A stretch of DNA of 64,000 nt from Chlamydoabsidia padenii (GCA_025330725.1 JAIWND010000012.1:186001-250000), one strand, 5' to 3'; counted from the stretch's first letter, positions 33,781 to 48,178 are shown. Notes: generated by a model not told the origin, from the letters alone. Program-made: numbers and translations.

Positions 33781-36700
33781 ATGGCTGGTGCAACTATTGA
33801 TAAAACTCCCGAAACTGACTCCCGGTTGTCGTCATGTATCCCACCTGAAAGCAACTTGTCCAAACACAACAATCATTATCAAGACCGCGAACTGGAAGAT
33901 GGTCCTTTATTTAGAGCAACTTTGGCACAACTGGAAAATCGAACTGGTGCTCTCAAGGCAAACGTCAAACGGCTATTGAAAACTACAAGTCAATCTTTGG
34001 AAGCCAAGCAGCAATGGTTAAAGGCGGATATCAACTTTGTAGAGTCACTACGTGAAATGCCAAGCCTGGATCCTCTCTCGACACACTATCTTGATCAAGC
34101 TTGGAAGGAACTTTTGGATCAACGTGAACGTCTAGCCTTCTCAATGCAATCCTTGTTGATCTCGCCCTTGCAGAAACTCTATGACTTGGACATTAAAACG
34201 GCGGAGATTAAGCGACGACACTTTGAAGACGAAAGCAAAGAATACTACGCCATGCTATCAAAGTATCTTTCGCTCAAAACAACTACTTCTGTATCAACAC
34301 TATCGACCAATATTGATTATAACACTGCCGGCAATAACACCGCCAGCAACAACAACAACAACAACAATACAGGTAATACAGGTAATACGAACGCCAAGAA
34401 GAAGGAATACCGCAAATCGATGGAACTGGAAGCCAAGCACAATGCAAAACAACGACACTTTGATCTGGTACGGTTTGATTACTATAACTTTTTGATGGAT
34501 CTAAATGGCGGCAAAAAGGAACAAGAAGTGTTATTCCATTTACTCACCTATCAACAGCGGGAATACGACTTTTATCAATCGGTGGCAAAGAATTTGGCAA
34601 AGTGGAAACCTGGACTGGATGAATTGGCGGCACTTATGGCTCAAGCATCTTCGGAACAACGTGTGGTCAACAAGGAACGATTGGAAAAGCGACGACATTT
34701 GGAATCAAAGTGTTTACAACAAGGTGATACCGATGGCGAAACTGGAACGGAAACTCGGCCAAGGGATCCAACAAAAGGGGAACTACCATCAACAGCAACT
34801 CTACCAACCTCTCCTCGATCTCTTATGTCGTTTTTTGATGCAGCAAGTATGACCAGCTCTTCATCCGCTTCTTGTTTGTCGCCTGAAGGTTACCGTACAT
34901 CCATGGATCCATCACTTTACTCTGTAAATAACAAGACAGATTGCGATATGGAACAAGACAACTCTGATCAAGCTACTCGGCGCAAGGAGGGTTTCTTATT
35001 CTCTCCAGCAAAAGCAACAAAATCCAACTCGGCGACGAAAAGTATTTGGCACAAACATTGGTCGGTGGTCAGCAATGGTCAGCTTTATGAATACAGCAAC
35101 TGGAAAAAGCACCTGGAAACTCACCACGAACCTATCAATCTACGATTCGCCACAGTGCGGGAAGCACGGAACACTGATCGACGATTCTGTTTTGAAGTCA
35201 TCACTCCTCAATTCAGCCGGGTTTATCAAGCAACATCACACGAGGACATGCAAAGCTGGGTCCATGCCATTTGTAACGCCATTGAAAGTGCCTTGAACTG
35301 TGATAGTCCTTCGACTCTAACACCAGACAACAACAAGAATACATCAGGGTCGACGGAAACAACATCTACTACTACGACTCCACCTCTACCTATCCTTCGC
35401 TCAATGTCTTCAACAATCAACACGGGGGATATGATGGATGATGATTCGGGGAACAACAACAAGGCATTACTGGATCGAGCAACCAATGGTGGCGATGGAA
35501 GTCGAAGGAAATCTTGGAAGGATCATGGAAGATCTCTCACTGTTGCACTAAATGGATTACGGCGCAAGAAACAAAACAACAACAACAATAACAACAACAA
35601 CAACAGCAGCAGCAGCAGCAATAATAATAACAATAACATCAACACATCAATATTGACTTCAGCACAAAGCACACCTCATTACAACAGTGGTTATCTATCA
35701 TCGCCTCCTCCTTTACCTTATCGTCACTCGATTGATCTTGTCGCTCCTTCCACCAGAGTGATGCATCGTGGGAAGGTCTTGACAACATTGCGGGAAGATA
35801 CTAGTAACTGTTATTGTGCGGATTGCGGTGCCAAGAATCCAGATTGGTGCTCATTGAATCTTGGAGTGGTGATTTGTATTGGTAAGCGTCAAGAAAAAAA
35901 AAAAAAAAAAAAGAAACACTTGATATCATGACCTCACCCCCCCTCTTTTACATATATATAGATTGCTCTGGAATACATCGTAGTATGGGGACTCACATCA
36001 CAAAGGTTCGATCACTCACTTTGGATACAACCTCATTCACCGCAGACACAGTTGAAATGTTGAAGAATCTTGGCAACGACACCACCAACTCTATTCTGGA
36101 AGCAACATTACAAAACGACTTACAGCAACGATTGGAAAAAGCAGCGACCAAGGAATCGAGTGCGTCGAAACAATCTTTTATTCGGGAAAAGTATGAACTC
36201 CATCGGTTTATCGAACAACTACCATCCTCACCATCAACCTCACTCAACAACACGGACACCAATGAAGCAGCTCTTTTATTACTATTCGATGCCTTGGACA
36301 ATGACGATATTCCACAAGCTTTAAATGCCTTGATTCAAGGTGCAGATCCCAATGGACAACGGCCACTTGTATTGTCAAATCAACAAATCACATCAAGCGA
36401 CGAAGCGATCCATGGAATGGAGACCGAACAAGTAGTTTTACCTGTATTGGATATTAATGGCAACCTTGTGCATAATCGAACAACCAGCGTCTTTATCCCA
36501 CTGCAACAACAACAACATATATCAGATATTGCAATGAAAACCGTGCGTTATGCATTACATTATGCATTGCTTCACCCAAGGAAACTGGATTCAATCGACA
36601 ATGATGATGATGATGATGATGATGACGATGATGATCAAGAAATGATGGTATTTCCTATGGCGGAACTACTTATTCAAAATGGCGCACGATTGGACATGAT

Positions 36701-36884
36701 GGACTCGGTGACAGGATATGAAATCTCGGAACTCCTCTCATTTGGTGATATTTTATCGGATCAAGCGATCATGTATCTCGATACCAAGAATCAAGCTCGT
36801 GGGCGGTCATCTATACATCGTACACCTTTCCCATCTCTCAAGCTGTCTCCTCCACCACTTCCAACGCATTCTGCTCCCTTGTAA
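33781..36884 (+). CDS. ACAP-like BAR-PH-ArfGAP-ankyrin protein
   Basis: Exons 33781-35881 and 35962-36884 give 1,007 aa. A helical BAR-type region spans about 40-290 (QWLKADINFVESLREM, LQKLYDLDIKTAEIKRR). A PH domain lies at about 400-505 (KEGFLFSP, HWSVVSNGQLYEYSNWK, DMQSWVHAICNAIESA). An ArfGAP zinc finger starts near 678 (CADCGAKNPDWCSLNLGVV) and joins across the intron to ICIDCSGIHRSMGTH, keeping the arginine of the GAP site. C-terminal ankyrin-like text (ALNALIQGADPN, AELLIQNGARLDMMD) follows. The protein likely inactivates Arf GTPases at curved membranes. Poly-Asn, poly-Ser and poly-Asp runs interrupt the linkers. The intron lies inside the zinc-finger domain and ends in a short TA run. 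Confidence 0.92.
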
Positions 36885-37679
36885 TGGTGGCGACCCTGTA
36901 ATTTATGTTTACGATTCTATATTTTTTATACTCCATTATTACTTTTTACCCAATCATTATTACCTAGTACTTATTATCTTGTTAGAATAGTCTTTTTAGA
37001 GAGTGCATGTGTATATACCCTATAGCTTACTACCTTTTATACTTTATATTATCTTTTATATCATCTCTTCTCATATAAAAAATCATGGAAAAAATCTCAA
37101 ACTCAACGTCTTTTAATCCCCGTTTTAATCCCAGTCTTTCCCGGTTTTTTTTGAAACGCCGCTGTTGTCTGCTGATTGGTGTGGCCCCTGACCCCATCAA
37201 AAAGCTGTATTGTAACTCTACACGTATCGATCGACCATATGGCCAAAGGCCAAAGGGTGAAGGGAATATGAAACGTAGACTATATCATAGCTATTGATTT
37301 AAAATATAATAGTACAGTTACAGTACAACAAAACACACTTATATATAAATAAAACCCTGCTATTGTTTTTGAACGCCAAATCGTACGGACATCTCCAACT
37401 TCATAAAACTTTAAAATCCCGCCTTTTTGCGCAACAATGTGTTGATAGTAATAGAAATGGAATGGAGTGCCCTCGCAAAAAGGGGGGCAGGAAGAAGTTG
37501 GGTGGAGGGAGACTGCATATATAAATTTGGGCTCTACAACGAGTAACAAAATCTCGACTGACAACGCTTCCCTTCCATGATCATGCAGGCGCATTGGATT
37601 TTGGTGTTCGGCGTTTGAAAATAAAGCTTTCTTTCGTCTACATCAAAAAAAATATCCTTCGTCGCAAAGAAAAGGTAAA
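36885..37679. other. 3' region of ArfGAP gene and intergenic sequence
   Basis: No gene is supported. A perfect motif TTTAAAATCCCGCC lies at 37410-37423 without a recognised downstream gene. Confidence 0.45.
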
Positions 37680-38120
37680 AGTCATTGCAAGTCTAAACAT
37701 GCTAACACAAGGATCTTAGTACTTGAATTTGCGGTAAAGTATGTTGGAATGGGTCATAGTGTCCACATGGCCACTTTAATCATTAGCATCCGTTGACAAT
37801 GGAGCGGTAAAGCTCCTTCCAACTCTGGCTAGGGACTGGCGGGTTTTGAAATAAATTTTTTCTTGTGTCAATTTTCATTCTGCAACTTTCTTTTACAAAA
37901 GTCAGGTTAAAACGATCTTAAGGCTGTATTGCTTCATATAGTGGACTTGGTACAATAGCCATTATGTAAACTTTATTGGAATTAGGCTAAGGAATGCACA
38001 TGGTCACTTTTGTCATTAGCATCACTTGTCCATTAAGGCAGTAGAGCACTCCCAAATTCAAGGTGAGGGTAAGCGGGGTTTGCAATAAGTTTGTTCTTTC
38101 AAAGTCTGGCGGGAGTTCAA
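37680..38120. repeat. Dispersed dimeric repeat, locus 1 (two ~200-bp units)
   Basis: Two related units (about 37680-37896 and 37897-38095) each contain an ATTAGCATC segment, a GTAGAGC- or TAAAGC-type segment about 25-40 nt later and a GCGGG(T/G)TTTG segment near the end. The second unit is closely similar to both units at 52105-52515 (shared GACTTGGTACAAT, TTATGTAAA, AGGCTAAGGAATGC, TTTTGTCATTAGCA). The linker (CATTCTGCAACTTTCTTTTA) is also shared. An A-box/B-box-like pair suggests a tRNA-derived SINE. Confidence 0.6.
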
Positions 38121-38823
38121 TTTACGTGATTTTTTGGGGAAGGGGAAGGTTCGTTTGATGTGTTTATTTGAAATCATATAATCATTACTTCCTTACAAGT
38201 ATTAATTGATGACCAGCATGAATTGATCGTTTGTGAATAGTGAAACTGTTCAAATACATGTAATTCCGGGGCGTTATCGCAGTTCTACCCTTAACTGTTT
38301 CGGGTAAGTTTTACTAATTCCAAACACAAAATGGGCTGTCCACGTGTACTAACTGACTATTTGCTTTCTTCTCCTATATATCATTGCTTTATTCATTCCT
38401 TGAAATTATTTTAAAACACCGTTCATTTTATAAACTGGTACAATAAAAATCACATTATTCATCATTTATAACTTTTTTGGCTAGAGGATTGGGTGTAAAA
38501 TACCAGGGGTAGCGTCAACGGTCGGGCATTCATTATTCAAAAGTAAAAATAGCCTTCCATATTTAAGCTTTACAACCACGTGTCGGTTAAAATGGCCCGT
38601 GCATATTGTTACGGCTGTCAGACTTTATTCCGGGGAGGGGGATTAAAAAAAAAAAAAAAAAAAAAAGACAATGACAAAGACTTGTCGGGACTTTCACAAA
38701 CAATATAATGAATGTCCGCATAGTTGACCCGGCTGTAATAGCCATGATAATGGTAAAAAGTTTATTTTTATTAAGAGAGACAAATACATAATGGTATACT
38801 AATTCTAACTATACTACTGATGA
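38121..38823. other. Intergenic region downstream of GH5 gene
   Basis: Nothing coding is recognised. It holds an A20 tract near 38646 and the GH5 poly(A) signal on the minus strand (TTTATT 38761-38766). Confidence 0.5.
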
Positions 38824-39957
38824 TTAACATTTTGCATTGGTGTGAAGTGAGAAGGTTTTGTTAGTGATGATGCCTTCATCCATTAGTTGTTCAAAAGACC
38901 AAACATCTGAGTTGATATCGTTTTTCAAAGCCCAAAAGACCGCCCCGGCGGCGTTCCCTTGCTGATAAACGGAGACCTGAGTATCCATAAACAAATGATG
39001 CCAAGAAGAAGAAGAGACGACGCCCGAAGCCAAAGACCATTCACCATAAATCACAGGCAAGTGGAATTGATCATGGAGTTTGTTGCAAACTTGATCCAAG
39101 ATAGCATTAGGGTCAGTAGAAGGTGGAAAGGCCCAATAGGGATGGAGATCAAGCACTGCGTTGGCGGAGGCGGGTAAAAAATCATTCCAATAATCAGGTC
39201 CCAAAAAAGCATCATGGAAAAGCATGGGCACTTTATAATCCGAGGCAGCAATGATATGGTAGGCTTGTTGATAAAACTGTTTGAGCAAACGATGTTGATC
39301 ATCCCCGTCTGGTCGTGGTTCATTAGCCGCTTCGATCCCTGCGATCTGATACTTTAGTCGTTCGTCCAATCCATTCATCCAATCCACCACCGCCTGCACC
39401 GTTTGTAATCCACGATGGATGTTACGAGTTGTGAAAAAGTCCTTGTGTCCGATTCGTCCCGAGTGCGCTTCACCGTTCTGTGAGCCAGGTAAACCGTGGA
39501 GATCGATGATCGCATGCATTTTATAAGTCGCACAGTACCCTAATATACGTTCGATGTGAGCCTTTTGTTGTCCTTGTGCCACATAGGGTTCGTCTTGGTC
39601 AGGTTGAATGAATGCCCAATAACCTACAGGGATCCGGATATGGTTCACCTTGACATTGGCCAATTTCGCAAAGTCGTCCTCTGTCACCCAAGTATCCCAG
39701 TGTTGTTTCAATAAAGTAGACGCATTAGGTACATTGGTACTAAGAGTCCATTCGTCTAGTGCACTCGAGTTGGCTTGATCAAATATTTTGCTGCCCATCC
39801 ATCGCTCCAAGATTAACCAATTGCCAAGATTGGGGCCAAACGCTTTGTCGGTCCAGTAATTCCACCCTGTACCATTGATTCGTTTTTCCACAGGTAGTGC
39901 ATGGATTTCAGATGTCAGTAAGAGGACCATCAGCAATACAATAGTCCAGTATATCAT
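38824..39957 (-). CDS. Secreted GH5 exo-beta-1,3-glucanase (EXG1-like)
   Basis: Single exon, 377 aa. Residues 1-20 form a signal peptide (IVLLMVLLLTSEIHA), followed by a KR Kex2-type site. FGPNLGNWLILERWM, VNHIRIPVGYWAF and DLHGLPGSQNGEAHSGR are GH5 family signatures. The general acid/base Glu is in IEAANEPRPD (near 220) and the nucleophile in VIYGEWSLA (near 320). The enzyme hydrolyses beta-1,3-glucan from non-reducing ends, for wall remodelling. The short start at 39957 is preferred because upstream in-frame codons give a poly-Phe leader. Predicted N-glycosylation sequons occur (NGT, NSS, NAS). Confidence 0.93.
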   Translation of the reverse strand: MIYWTIVLLMVLLLTSEIHALPVEKRINGTGWNYWTDKAFGPNLGNWLILERWMGSKIFDQANSSALDEWTLSTNVPNASTLLKQHWDTWVTEDDFAKLANVKVNHIRIPVGYWAFIQPDQDEPYVAQGQQKAHIERILGYCATYKMHAIIDLHGLPGSQNGEAHSGRIGHKDFFTTRNIHRGLQTVQAVVDWMNGLDERLKYQIAGIEAANEPRPDGDDQHRLLKQFYQQAYHIIAASDYKVPMLFHDAFLGPDYWNDFLPASANAVLDLHPYWAFPPSTDPNAILDQVCNKLHDQFHLPVIYGEWSLASGVVSSSSWHHLFMDTQVSVYQQGNAAGAVFWALKNDINSDVWSFEQLMDEGIITNKTFSLHTNAKC

Positions 39958-40559
39958 TTTGAAAGATATTATAATAAAAAAGAAAAAAGAAAAAAGAAAA
40001 AAAAAGTGGAGGGAAGGGGGAAGAGATGCAAAAGAATTCACTTTTCGTCTCCTCCCCCTTTTTAGACGCGAAAAAGGAAAAGTTCGAACCCCGTTTTTTC
40101 TTTTTTTTTTTTTTTATTGGACGCTTGGTCCCTTTTTGACCCCCCGCGGGAAAACTTTCCCCTCCTCAAATAGACAAAGATGCTGAGTAGCATTAATACA
40201 CATCTATCTTTCTGTCAAAATAAAGCGGTATTTTTATGTATGGTAAACAGAGTATATTCCTTATAGATTAAGGATCCTGATTGCTGTCATCCCCCTCCTC
40301 CTTTTCTCCAAATGAAGGTCCCATACAATTGGTTCCCCGTCTGAATAATAAAGATATAGTATATATAAAGAAGACCACACAGTTATAAAAGACCAATGAT
40401 GGGAATGGATTTAAAAAGTCTTTTATTCTTTTATGTACATAAAACAAGGAGAATGATCAAATGTAAATGGAGGAATGTGAGTGTATGAATGAGTAAGTTA
40501 AACAAAAGGATGATTTTCTATGTAATGCAGGTGAGAGGGGAAGAGTGATTATATGCCAG
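39958..40559. promoter_or_regulatory. GH5 promoter and PA2G4-like 3' region
   Basis: The motif TTCGAACCCCG (40083-40093) lies about 126 bp upstream of the GH5 start. The PA2G4-like poly(A) signal (TTTATT) is at 40422-40427. No gene is supported. Confidence 0.45.
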
Positions 40560-42157
40560 TTATTCCATGTCCATGTCCATTTCTGTGTCTTGGGTCTAAA
40601 TTAAAATAGAGTATCAGTAACACGATCAACAAGCCATATTCATTATCCTTACCTCCACACGTTTTTCACCAAATACTACGTCCAGTTGAGGCAACCCTTT
40701 GGACGCCTTGACCTGATCAATAGAAGGAGTGCTGAGAATGTGTGCAACACTAGTAGATTGGGGTATGCAATAGTTTGAGTGGACAAAAGGCAGCTTTTGT
40801 GAAAGAGTGAGACGTAATGCTTCGGTAGGTGTGACCAAGACAGTAGCCTTAAAGTGAGCCACCTTATCCCCATTGTGGCTGGATCGTAAGACAGGAAGAG
40901 GAGTGATGAGTTCGTGGTTCAATAAGGAAGCAAGACCCAATCGACTTTGGTTGTTGGACAAGGCACGAGTGGCAAAAGGAAAAACGGTGTGTTTTTCGTT
41001 GATTTCATTGAATGCAGCACGAGCAGCCTTCATCTTGAGTTGATATGATTTGTTGACATCACGTTGGTAGACAAAAGGCTTGTATTCCGAGTTTTTGGTC
41101 TTGCCATCACCAGTGGTCAAAAGGACGTTGACTTGATACCCTTGGTTCGCCTGAATTTCAAAGTCGTATTTTTCCAAATCTTGTACAATCATATCTTCTG
41201 GGAATCCGTTTTCAATATCGTTGCCGCCCCGGATCACGAATCGTTTGATGGTGGATGAGTAGGTGTTTTCGACAGGTTTGCATCGAAAATAAGCAGCGAT
41301 TTCACTAATGGTGCGAGTGATTTCGGACGCCTATGGAGAGAAGAAAAAAAAAAAAAGATGTTAATTGGGAAGATAACTAATTGTATTTAGTTTTACCTTG
41401 ACACCAGGTTTCATCATGCGGATGGCGGCTTCATTAGCATAGTAAGTAGCACACACCACATCAGCAGCAGGACCAGTAATGGGTTGACTGAGATCCAAAG
41501 ACACTACTGTAGTATGAGCAGCAGTGGCAAGATAACCATCAATATGAGCACCCATTTCACTATACATCATAAATCCACAGTCAGTTTACAATCATCATGA
41601 CTTTTTACTACTGTTGATCAACTTTTTTTGGGGGGGGGGAGGTCCCGTACTTACATTTTTACCACATCGCCGGCCTTCAAATGATAATCATTGTCCAAAA
41701 GTGGTGAAACGTGTTGAATAAGATTGTTGACAGCGATACAAGTAGGAAAGGCAATACCACGTTCAGCGTTCTTGTATTCTTTCAAGACCTGAACCATTAG
41801 AGATAAAATAAAAAGGAGAGTGAGTGAGATGTGAGTTATCAAATTAGTACAAGTAGATTCCCCCTCCCCACTTTATGGCGCTTACCATGGCTTCCATAAG
41901 ATCATCACCGTATTGACAGAGATCGCAAATAGATACACCAGCTGACACTTTGCTAATGACTTCAGGAAGAATAGCTATTGTGGCAGTATAAGGAGGTTAG
42001 ATCATTAATACAGAGTGAATAGTGTAAACACAATCTACTTACAGTTTACAACATCAGCAGCATGCTTGTATTTACCAATGACAGTAATATTGGACAAGTC
42101 ATTATCAGCTTCGAATTTGGAAGGAGGGTAGCTTGTAGTAAGTTCCATTCCGGACAT
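40560..42157 (-). CDS. PA2G4: PA2G4/EBP1-like (proliferation-associated, methionine-aminopeptidase fold)
   Basis: Six exons (42157-42043, 41974-41886, 41788-41655, 41559-41397, 41330-40653, 40595-40560) give 404 aa. Splices restore VSAGVSICDLCQYGD, YKNAERGIAFPTCIAVNN, LKAGDVVKIEMGAHIDGY and MKPGVKASEITRTI. The pita-bread fold is recognisable, but the region follows EBP1 (ESP/Cdb4) rather than active MetAP2. EBP1 proteins bind ribosomes and rRNA precursors and affect growth. The last exon of 36 nt encodes an acidic Asp/Met tail in place of the basic tail seen in animals. A perfect composite motif lies 85 bp upstream. Confidence 0.9.
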
Positions 42158-42600
42158 GGTGGGATATTAATATGGAAGAGAGAAGAAAGAAAAAAGGGGA
42201 GGAATGAATCCTGCCATTTTATCAAAATCAAGCCACCACATATTCAAATCCCGCCTTCACGCATTTGATCCACTTTTTGCATTTTAAAAAACTCTCTTTC
42301 CCTCCTCCAACTCGTGGAACCAACTATTATTTTGTCCTTCTCAAGAAAATATACTTGTTAAAAAGGTTTGTAATTGAAACCAGGTTTGAAAGTAATGAAA
42401 ACGTTACTAAAAGTGCTTCTTTATATAACCCACCCATAAATAAACCTTGTTTAGGCATAACCTATTTGCTTGCTGGAAAAAAGCAAACTGTAAACATCAC
42501 AGGTAACTTTTTAACAAAAAAAAAAAAAAAAAAAAAAAGTGAAATGGGGGGGGGTAACATGTGTCCGCCTATCTTTTTTTTGGTTTACAACAATACTAAC
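42158..42600. promoter_or_regulatory. Promoter side of the PA2G4-like gene
   Basis: ATTCAAATCCCGCC at 42242-42255 is a perfect composite motif 85 bp upstream of the minus-strand ATG. A24 and G9 tracts lie near 42520-42550. Confidence 0.5.
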
Positions 42601-43330
42601 CCCTTTATACAGCCGGCATCAACAATACTCACGCCATTTGGAAACTAATTGATACTCCACCGACTCTAGTGGTAATAAGGTGGATAAAGTACTTTAATGG
42701 ACTACTTGGTTTGTGAAGAAGGACACTCTTTGTAAAAGACTGGACACTATCACTTCTTGCCTTGCATAATCCAAAGGTAAGAGATAAGATAAAAAAAAAA
42801 AACCCCCTCAGCTCTTTATCTGTTTGACCAACTTTGTATTCAGCTTCATGAAAGGGACCCTCTTCACAATAACGACTGGATGGCAAGGTAAAGTCTGAAC
42901 CAAAGGTGATACGATGGATGTGGGATTACTGGGTTGGGATACTCAGCTTATTTTATCAAGTATAGAATGAAACGGTCGGACTTTGCAAATGTCAAAGGAT
43001 GAAACTACTGGACCTTCCTTTACCCGTGGTATTTCTTTTTTTTTTTTTTTACGTAAGTCGATGTTATCAGGTATAAAAGAATGTGTGTATGGCCGACTAA
43101 TTCCTCTATTTGTAGGAACCCTTCATGATGCTATGGAACACCTCACTCGTCAAGAATAGCAAGGATCAGCTCAAGTAAGACTCTCTTATGGACAATATGG
43201 TTGTTTTTGGACGATGAATAGGATTGCTCGTGTGGTCCAGACTCTTGGTGTTGGGTGATGATCTATCACTTGGATGATGGGAACGGTAAGTTGACGTTTC
43301 ATTATCATTTAATGTGTCACACAAAGTTGG
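42600..43330 (+). pseudogene. Decayed, intron-bearing gene of unknown origin
   Basis: Splice-like signals (ACAG at about 42614, GTAAGA near 42776, TTCAG near 42843, GTAAAG near 42891, ATAG near 42965, GTAG near 43117, GTAAGT near 43289) delimit exon-like pieces with protein-like text in shifting frames: AGINNTHAIWKLIDTPP, LHERDPLHNNDWMA and GTLHDAMEHLTRQE followed by a stop. No frame is intact. The parent family is not recognised. Confidence 0.3.
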
Positions 43331-43524
43331 AACATCATCTTATCATTTGACAGGGCACTAATACTTCTTGATTTGTAAAGGAACGGGATATTAACTGTAA
43401 GAAGGATCTCACAACATCATTCACCCGCTGGGTTTAAACATGCATTTGGCGGGCGACCTTTTTTTTCCCCATTTTATACAAATACCTCCCACCACCCTAT
43501 TCCTCTTTACTTGCTTCTTCACTT

Positions 43525-43557
<33 letters not shown>

Positions 43558-43575
43558 ACTCTTCCATTATACTAT

Positions 43576-44559
43576 ATGGTTGATTCACCACAATCCCCGC
43601 ATTCTCCTATTCCGTGCAATGTTGTGCATGAAAAATTCGATCCTACTGACACCAACTTGGATCAACTACTGGAAAAGAACCATGCTTGGGCAAAGGCAAT
43701 CACAAGTGAAGATCCTGGATTCTTTAAAAACATGGCACTTGGTCAAACACCAAAGATTCTCTGGATAGGTAGGTAAACTTGTCTCATTTGGGGTTATGAT
43801 TACTCATGTTTGAATAGGTTGCTCTGACTCTAGGGTGCCAGCAAATCAGGTGTTGCAACTTGGACCGGGGGAAATATTTGTCCATCGTAACATTGCTAAT
43901 GTGGTCTCTCACACTGATATGAGTTGCTTATCTGTGCTGCAATACTCTATTCAAGTACTCAAGGTGGAACACGTTATCGTTTGTGGTAAATTGAGTATAT
44001 ATGGATTATAAATATCATACATATTGATCACATCTCTCTTCTTCTTGTAGGACACTACAACTGTGGTGGCGTGGCAGCAGCATATAGTCGAAAACAAGTT
44101 GGTTTGATTGATAACTGGCTACGAAATATCAAGGATGTTTATAAAAGTAAGTTAACTGGGGTAATACAGAATCCGAAAAAAGCAATTTGGTTGATCATCT
44201 GGATAATTAACATTCCTCTTCTTATTTTGGGTAGTGAACGAAGCCGCTGTGAACCAGGAACAAGATGAAACGGAACGGCTACGAAGACTGGTGGAATATA
44301 ACGCCATCCACTCGGCTCAGAATGTATGCTATTCGACCATTGTTCAAGATGCTTGGAAACAAGGTCAAAAACTGACGGTGCATGCATGGGTCCATGATAT
44401 TGCTGATGGGTAAGAGATCTGTATTTGAAAACATTTGCCTTGGGCAGGATGAACTAACTCGATTGTTTGAATCTATTATATAGTATGGCTAGAAAGTTGG
44501 ACTTCCAGGCTAGTCAACCAAGTGACATGGAATCTATATACATTAGCAGGTTTGACTAG
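43576..44559 (+). CDS. NCE103: Beta-class carbonic anhydrase
   Basis: Five exons (43576-43768, 43818-43985, 44051-44146, 44235-44409, 44484-44559) give 235 aa. The zinc ligands are in [12 protein letters not shown] (Cys, with the Asp-Arg dyad) and VCGHYNCGG (His and Cys). [12 protein letters not shown] and [18 protein letters not shown] are typical of the class. The enzyme interconverts CO2 and bicarbonate, feeding carboxylations and CO2 sensing. No targeting peptide is obvious, so it is probably cytosolic. A canonical E2F-like TTTGGCGGGCG lies at 43444-43454, about 125 bp upstream. A poly(A) signal lies at 44660-44665. Confidence 0.95.
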
Positions 44560-46814
44560 ATTAGATTACATTAGTTGTATAGGTGGCATTTTGCAATCAC
44601 TGGCGCAAAATGTAGTATAGTGTATTTATAGTTGTTGTTATTATTATTATTATCCTTTGAATAAAAACCTAAAAACATTATGATTGACTAAATATAGGTG
44701 TTGACGATGATGACTATATGCGGATAAAGACGGTGATGACGACGGAGGTGAAAGTAATCATTATGATGGCACTGTTGCATGTCGAAAAACTAATAAACAT
44801 ATACTCCTTAAATCAACGAATCTTGTCTTGCCTTGATTGTCTGTGCTCTCCTTCATTTTTCTTCTTTTTCTTCTAAAAAGTCAGATAGAAAAAAGAAAAA
44901 CAGGGAGAGGGGAAGGTTCCTGGAAAGAGGGGTCCATATTTTGAAGGGCCGCATCATGCTTGCTTTGTTTATGGGTTTTGTTGCCTGTTGTTTATGTATA
45001 TTGTCATCAAAATACATAATCATAATGCATATGATATTTATTTTGGGTGCAATCTATATATGGTATCACAATTGATTGGAAACGGGTGGATTTGATTCCA
45101 TCCCGATCCGAGGGAAAAAGGATCGACATAAACAATGTTGTTAAAAAAGAGTCTTTAGAGTTAGTTAGGGTAATAATTATATTAACGTATGATAGGATTG
45201 ACAATATATTATTCGACACAGGCATATTCTTTATTTCTCCTCACTCGCTCTGCATGTCATATATGGAAGTGGGTATTTCAACCCCCGATAAAAAAGGCGC
45301 ACAGAAGATGTAAGGGGGTAACGAAATGTATGGTAAACGGGAGAAGGTGAGAAGGATGAGGAGAAAAAGGGAAAACATGCACACCATAAAAACGTTTATA
45401 AACAAATCAGTTTTAAATGAACATGTGGATACTTATCGAGATTGACATAAATAATGGTAACTATCAACCTTGGTTTGTTTCCTTTGAAAAAGGGGAGGGC
45501 CGGGGTTTGAAATACTATGGCCATAAGGAGACATACAAAAAGTCAAAATCATTACTGCGATCATATTTCAACTTTCTCTCCTAATTCTTGGGCGATTTTT
45601 TGTGATTGGAATTAGAGAAACTATGTGATATAAAAGGAGATCCAAGTGGTATGTGCGCTAGCGGGGTTTGGAACCAGGGAAAAGAAGGGAAAAAAAAAAA
45701 AGGTGAGCCCCATGATGAGAGAAAGGAACTAAAAGGCTGGATGAGCGCGCATTAGTGGTGCATATTTGATTCTCGAAATTGAACTCGGAGAATCCACTGG
45801 AAATGGATGAATATGAATTATAGCATATCAGCAATAGGATTGCCCTGTGCAATATGGAAATTAATGCACATCTTTTCATTTATTTTATACCATACCCATT
45901 GTTGCACGCCACCATTGTCATTCCTATTGTTTTCGATGTATATGTAATGTATATATCTATATACCTGAGTTTTCTTCCATCATCATTGAAACATTATATT
46001 ATTGTCATTTTCACTTTCCTTTTCTTTTTCTGCGTTCAACCTTATTTCACTTGACTGGTAGGGATTCCCCTTCTTTCATCCCCCCCCCCAGATCGACTCG
46101 CCCCCATTGTACCTTAACCCAATTCAAACCCCGCACTGGGACCACTCTCTGTAAAGAGAATAAAATGAGTAAAGTAATGTGCATGTATGGAACGTTTTAC
46201 ATAAACTTTACTTGATCATCATGCTTTTGTCTTCCCCCCTCTTTCTTTTTTAGTTCTCCTCTCAATGCCCCCCTTCCTTTCGTCCCCCCTTTGACTTCTA
46301 AAAAAGTAAAGTCTGGCTCCTTAAACCAATGTCATAAAAACCATGCAGTATCTTATTTTGGCAGACTATAAGTAAGTAGTAAAGTGTTTTTATCCTTTTT
46401 TCTTCTTCTTTCTCTTTTTTTTTCCCTACCTTTTTATTGCTTTTAACTTTTTACTTGATTGCCTTTCTTTTCAACGACGTTACGTATTCTCGTCATTTGT
46501 ATTATTGCATAAACGCTTTTCAAATTCCGATAACTTGTATAAATTTCGTCTCGACAAATCTTTTTTTTTTTCTTCTTCTTCCGCTTCTTTTTATTTACAC
46601 CCATCACCATACACGTGAATCATTCATTGATTGCTTTCTCGACCTCTTTACTCTATTCCTTCTTATTTCTATTCCCACTCTTTATATAATCTTTTCTTTA
46701 TATACCTTTTTAAGCCAAAACTTACTAAACTCAAAAACGTATGTCAATAGAAAAAGAATGGAACAATGATTAATAACTAACGTATAACATTATCATTAAT
46801 TTGCATGCAAATAG
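44560..46814. other. Long intergenic region with 5' UTR intron of the next gene
   Basis: No gene is supported. Motif sites: GCCGGGGTTTGAAAT (45499-45513), GCGGGGTTTGGAAC (45660-45673), AATTCAAACCCCGC (46121-46134), TTTTCAAATTCCGA (46517-46530). A 5' UTR intron probably spans 46739-46814 (GTATGT donor, ACTAAC branch, TAG acceptor). It ends exactly before the zinc-finger ATG. Confidence 0.5.

Positions 46815-48178
<1,364 letters not shown>

Noticed and set aside
40080..40096. TTCGAACCCC as the T-arm of a tRNA gene
   Set aside because: No A box, acceptor stem or anticodon arm can be folded around it.
45047..45313. 88-codon plus-strand frame
   Set aside because: No domain, intron or promoter context; composition is like random AT-rich DNA.
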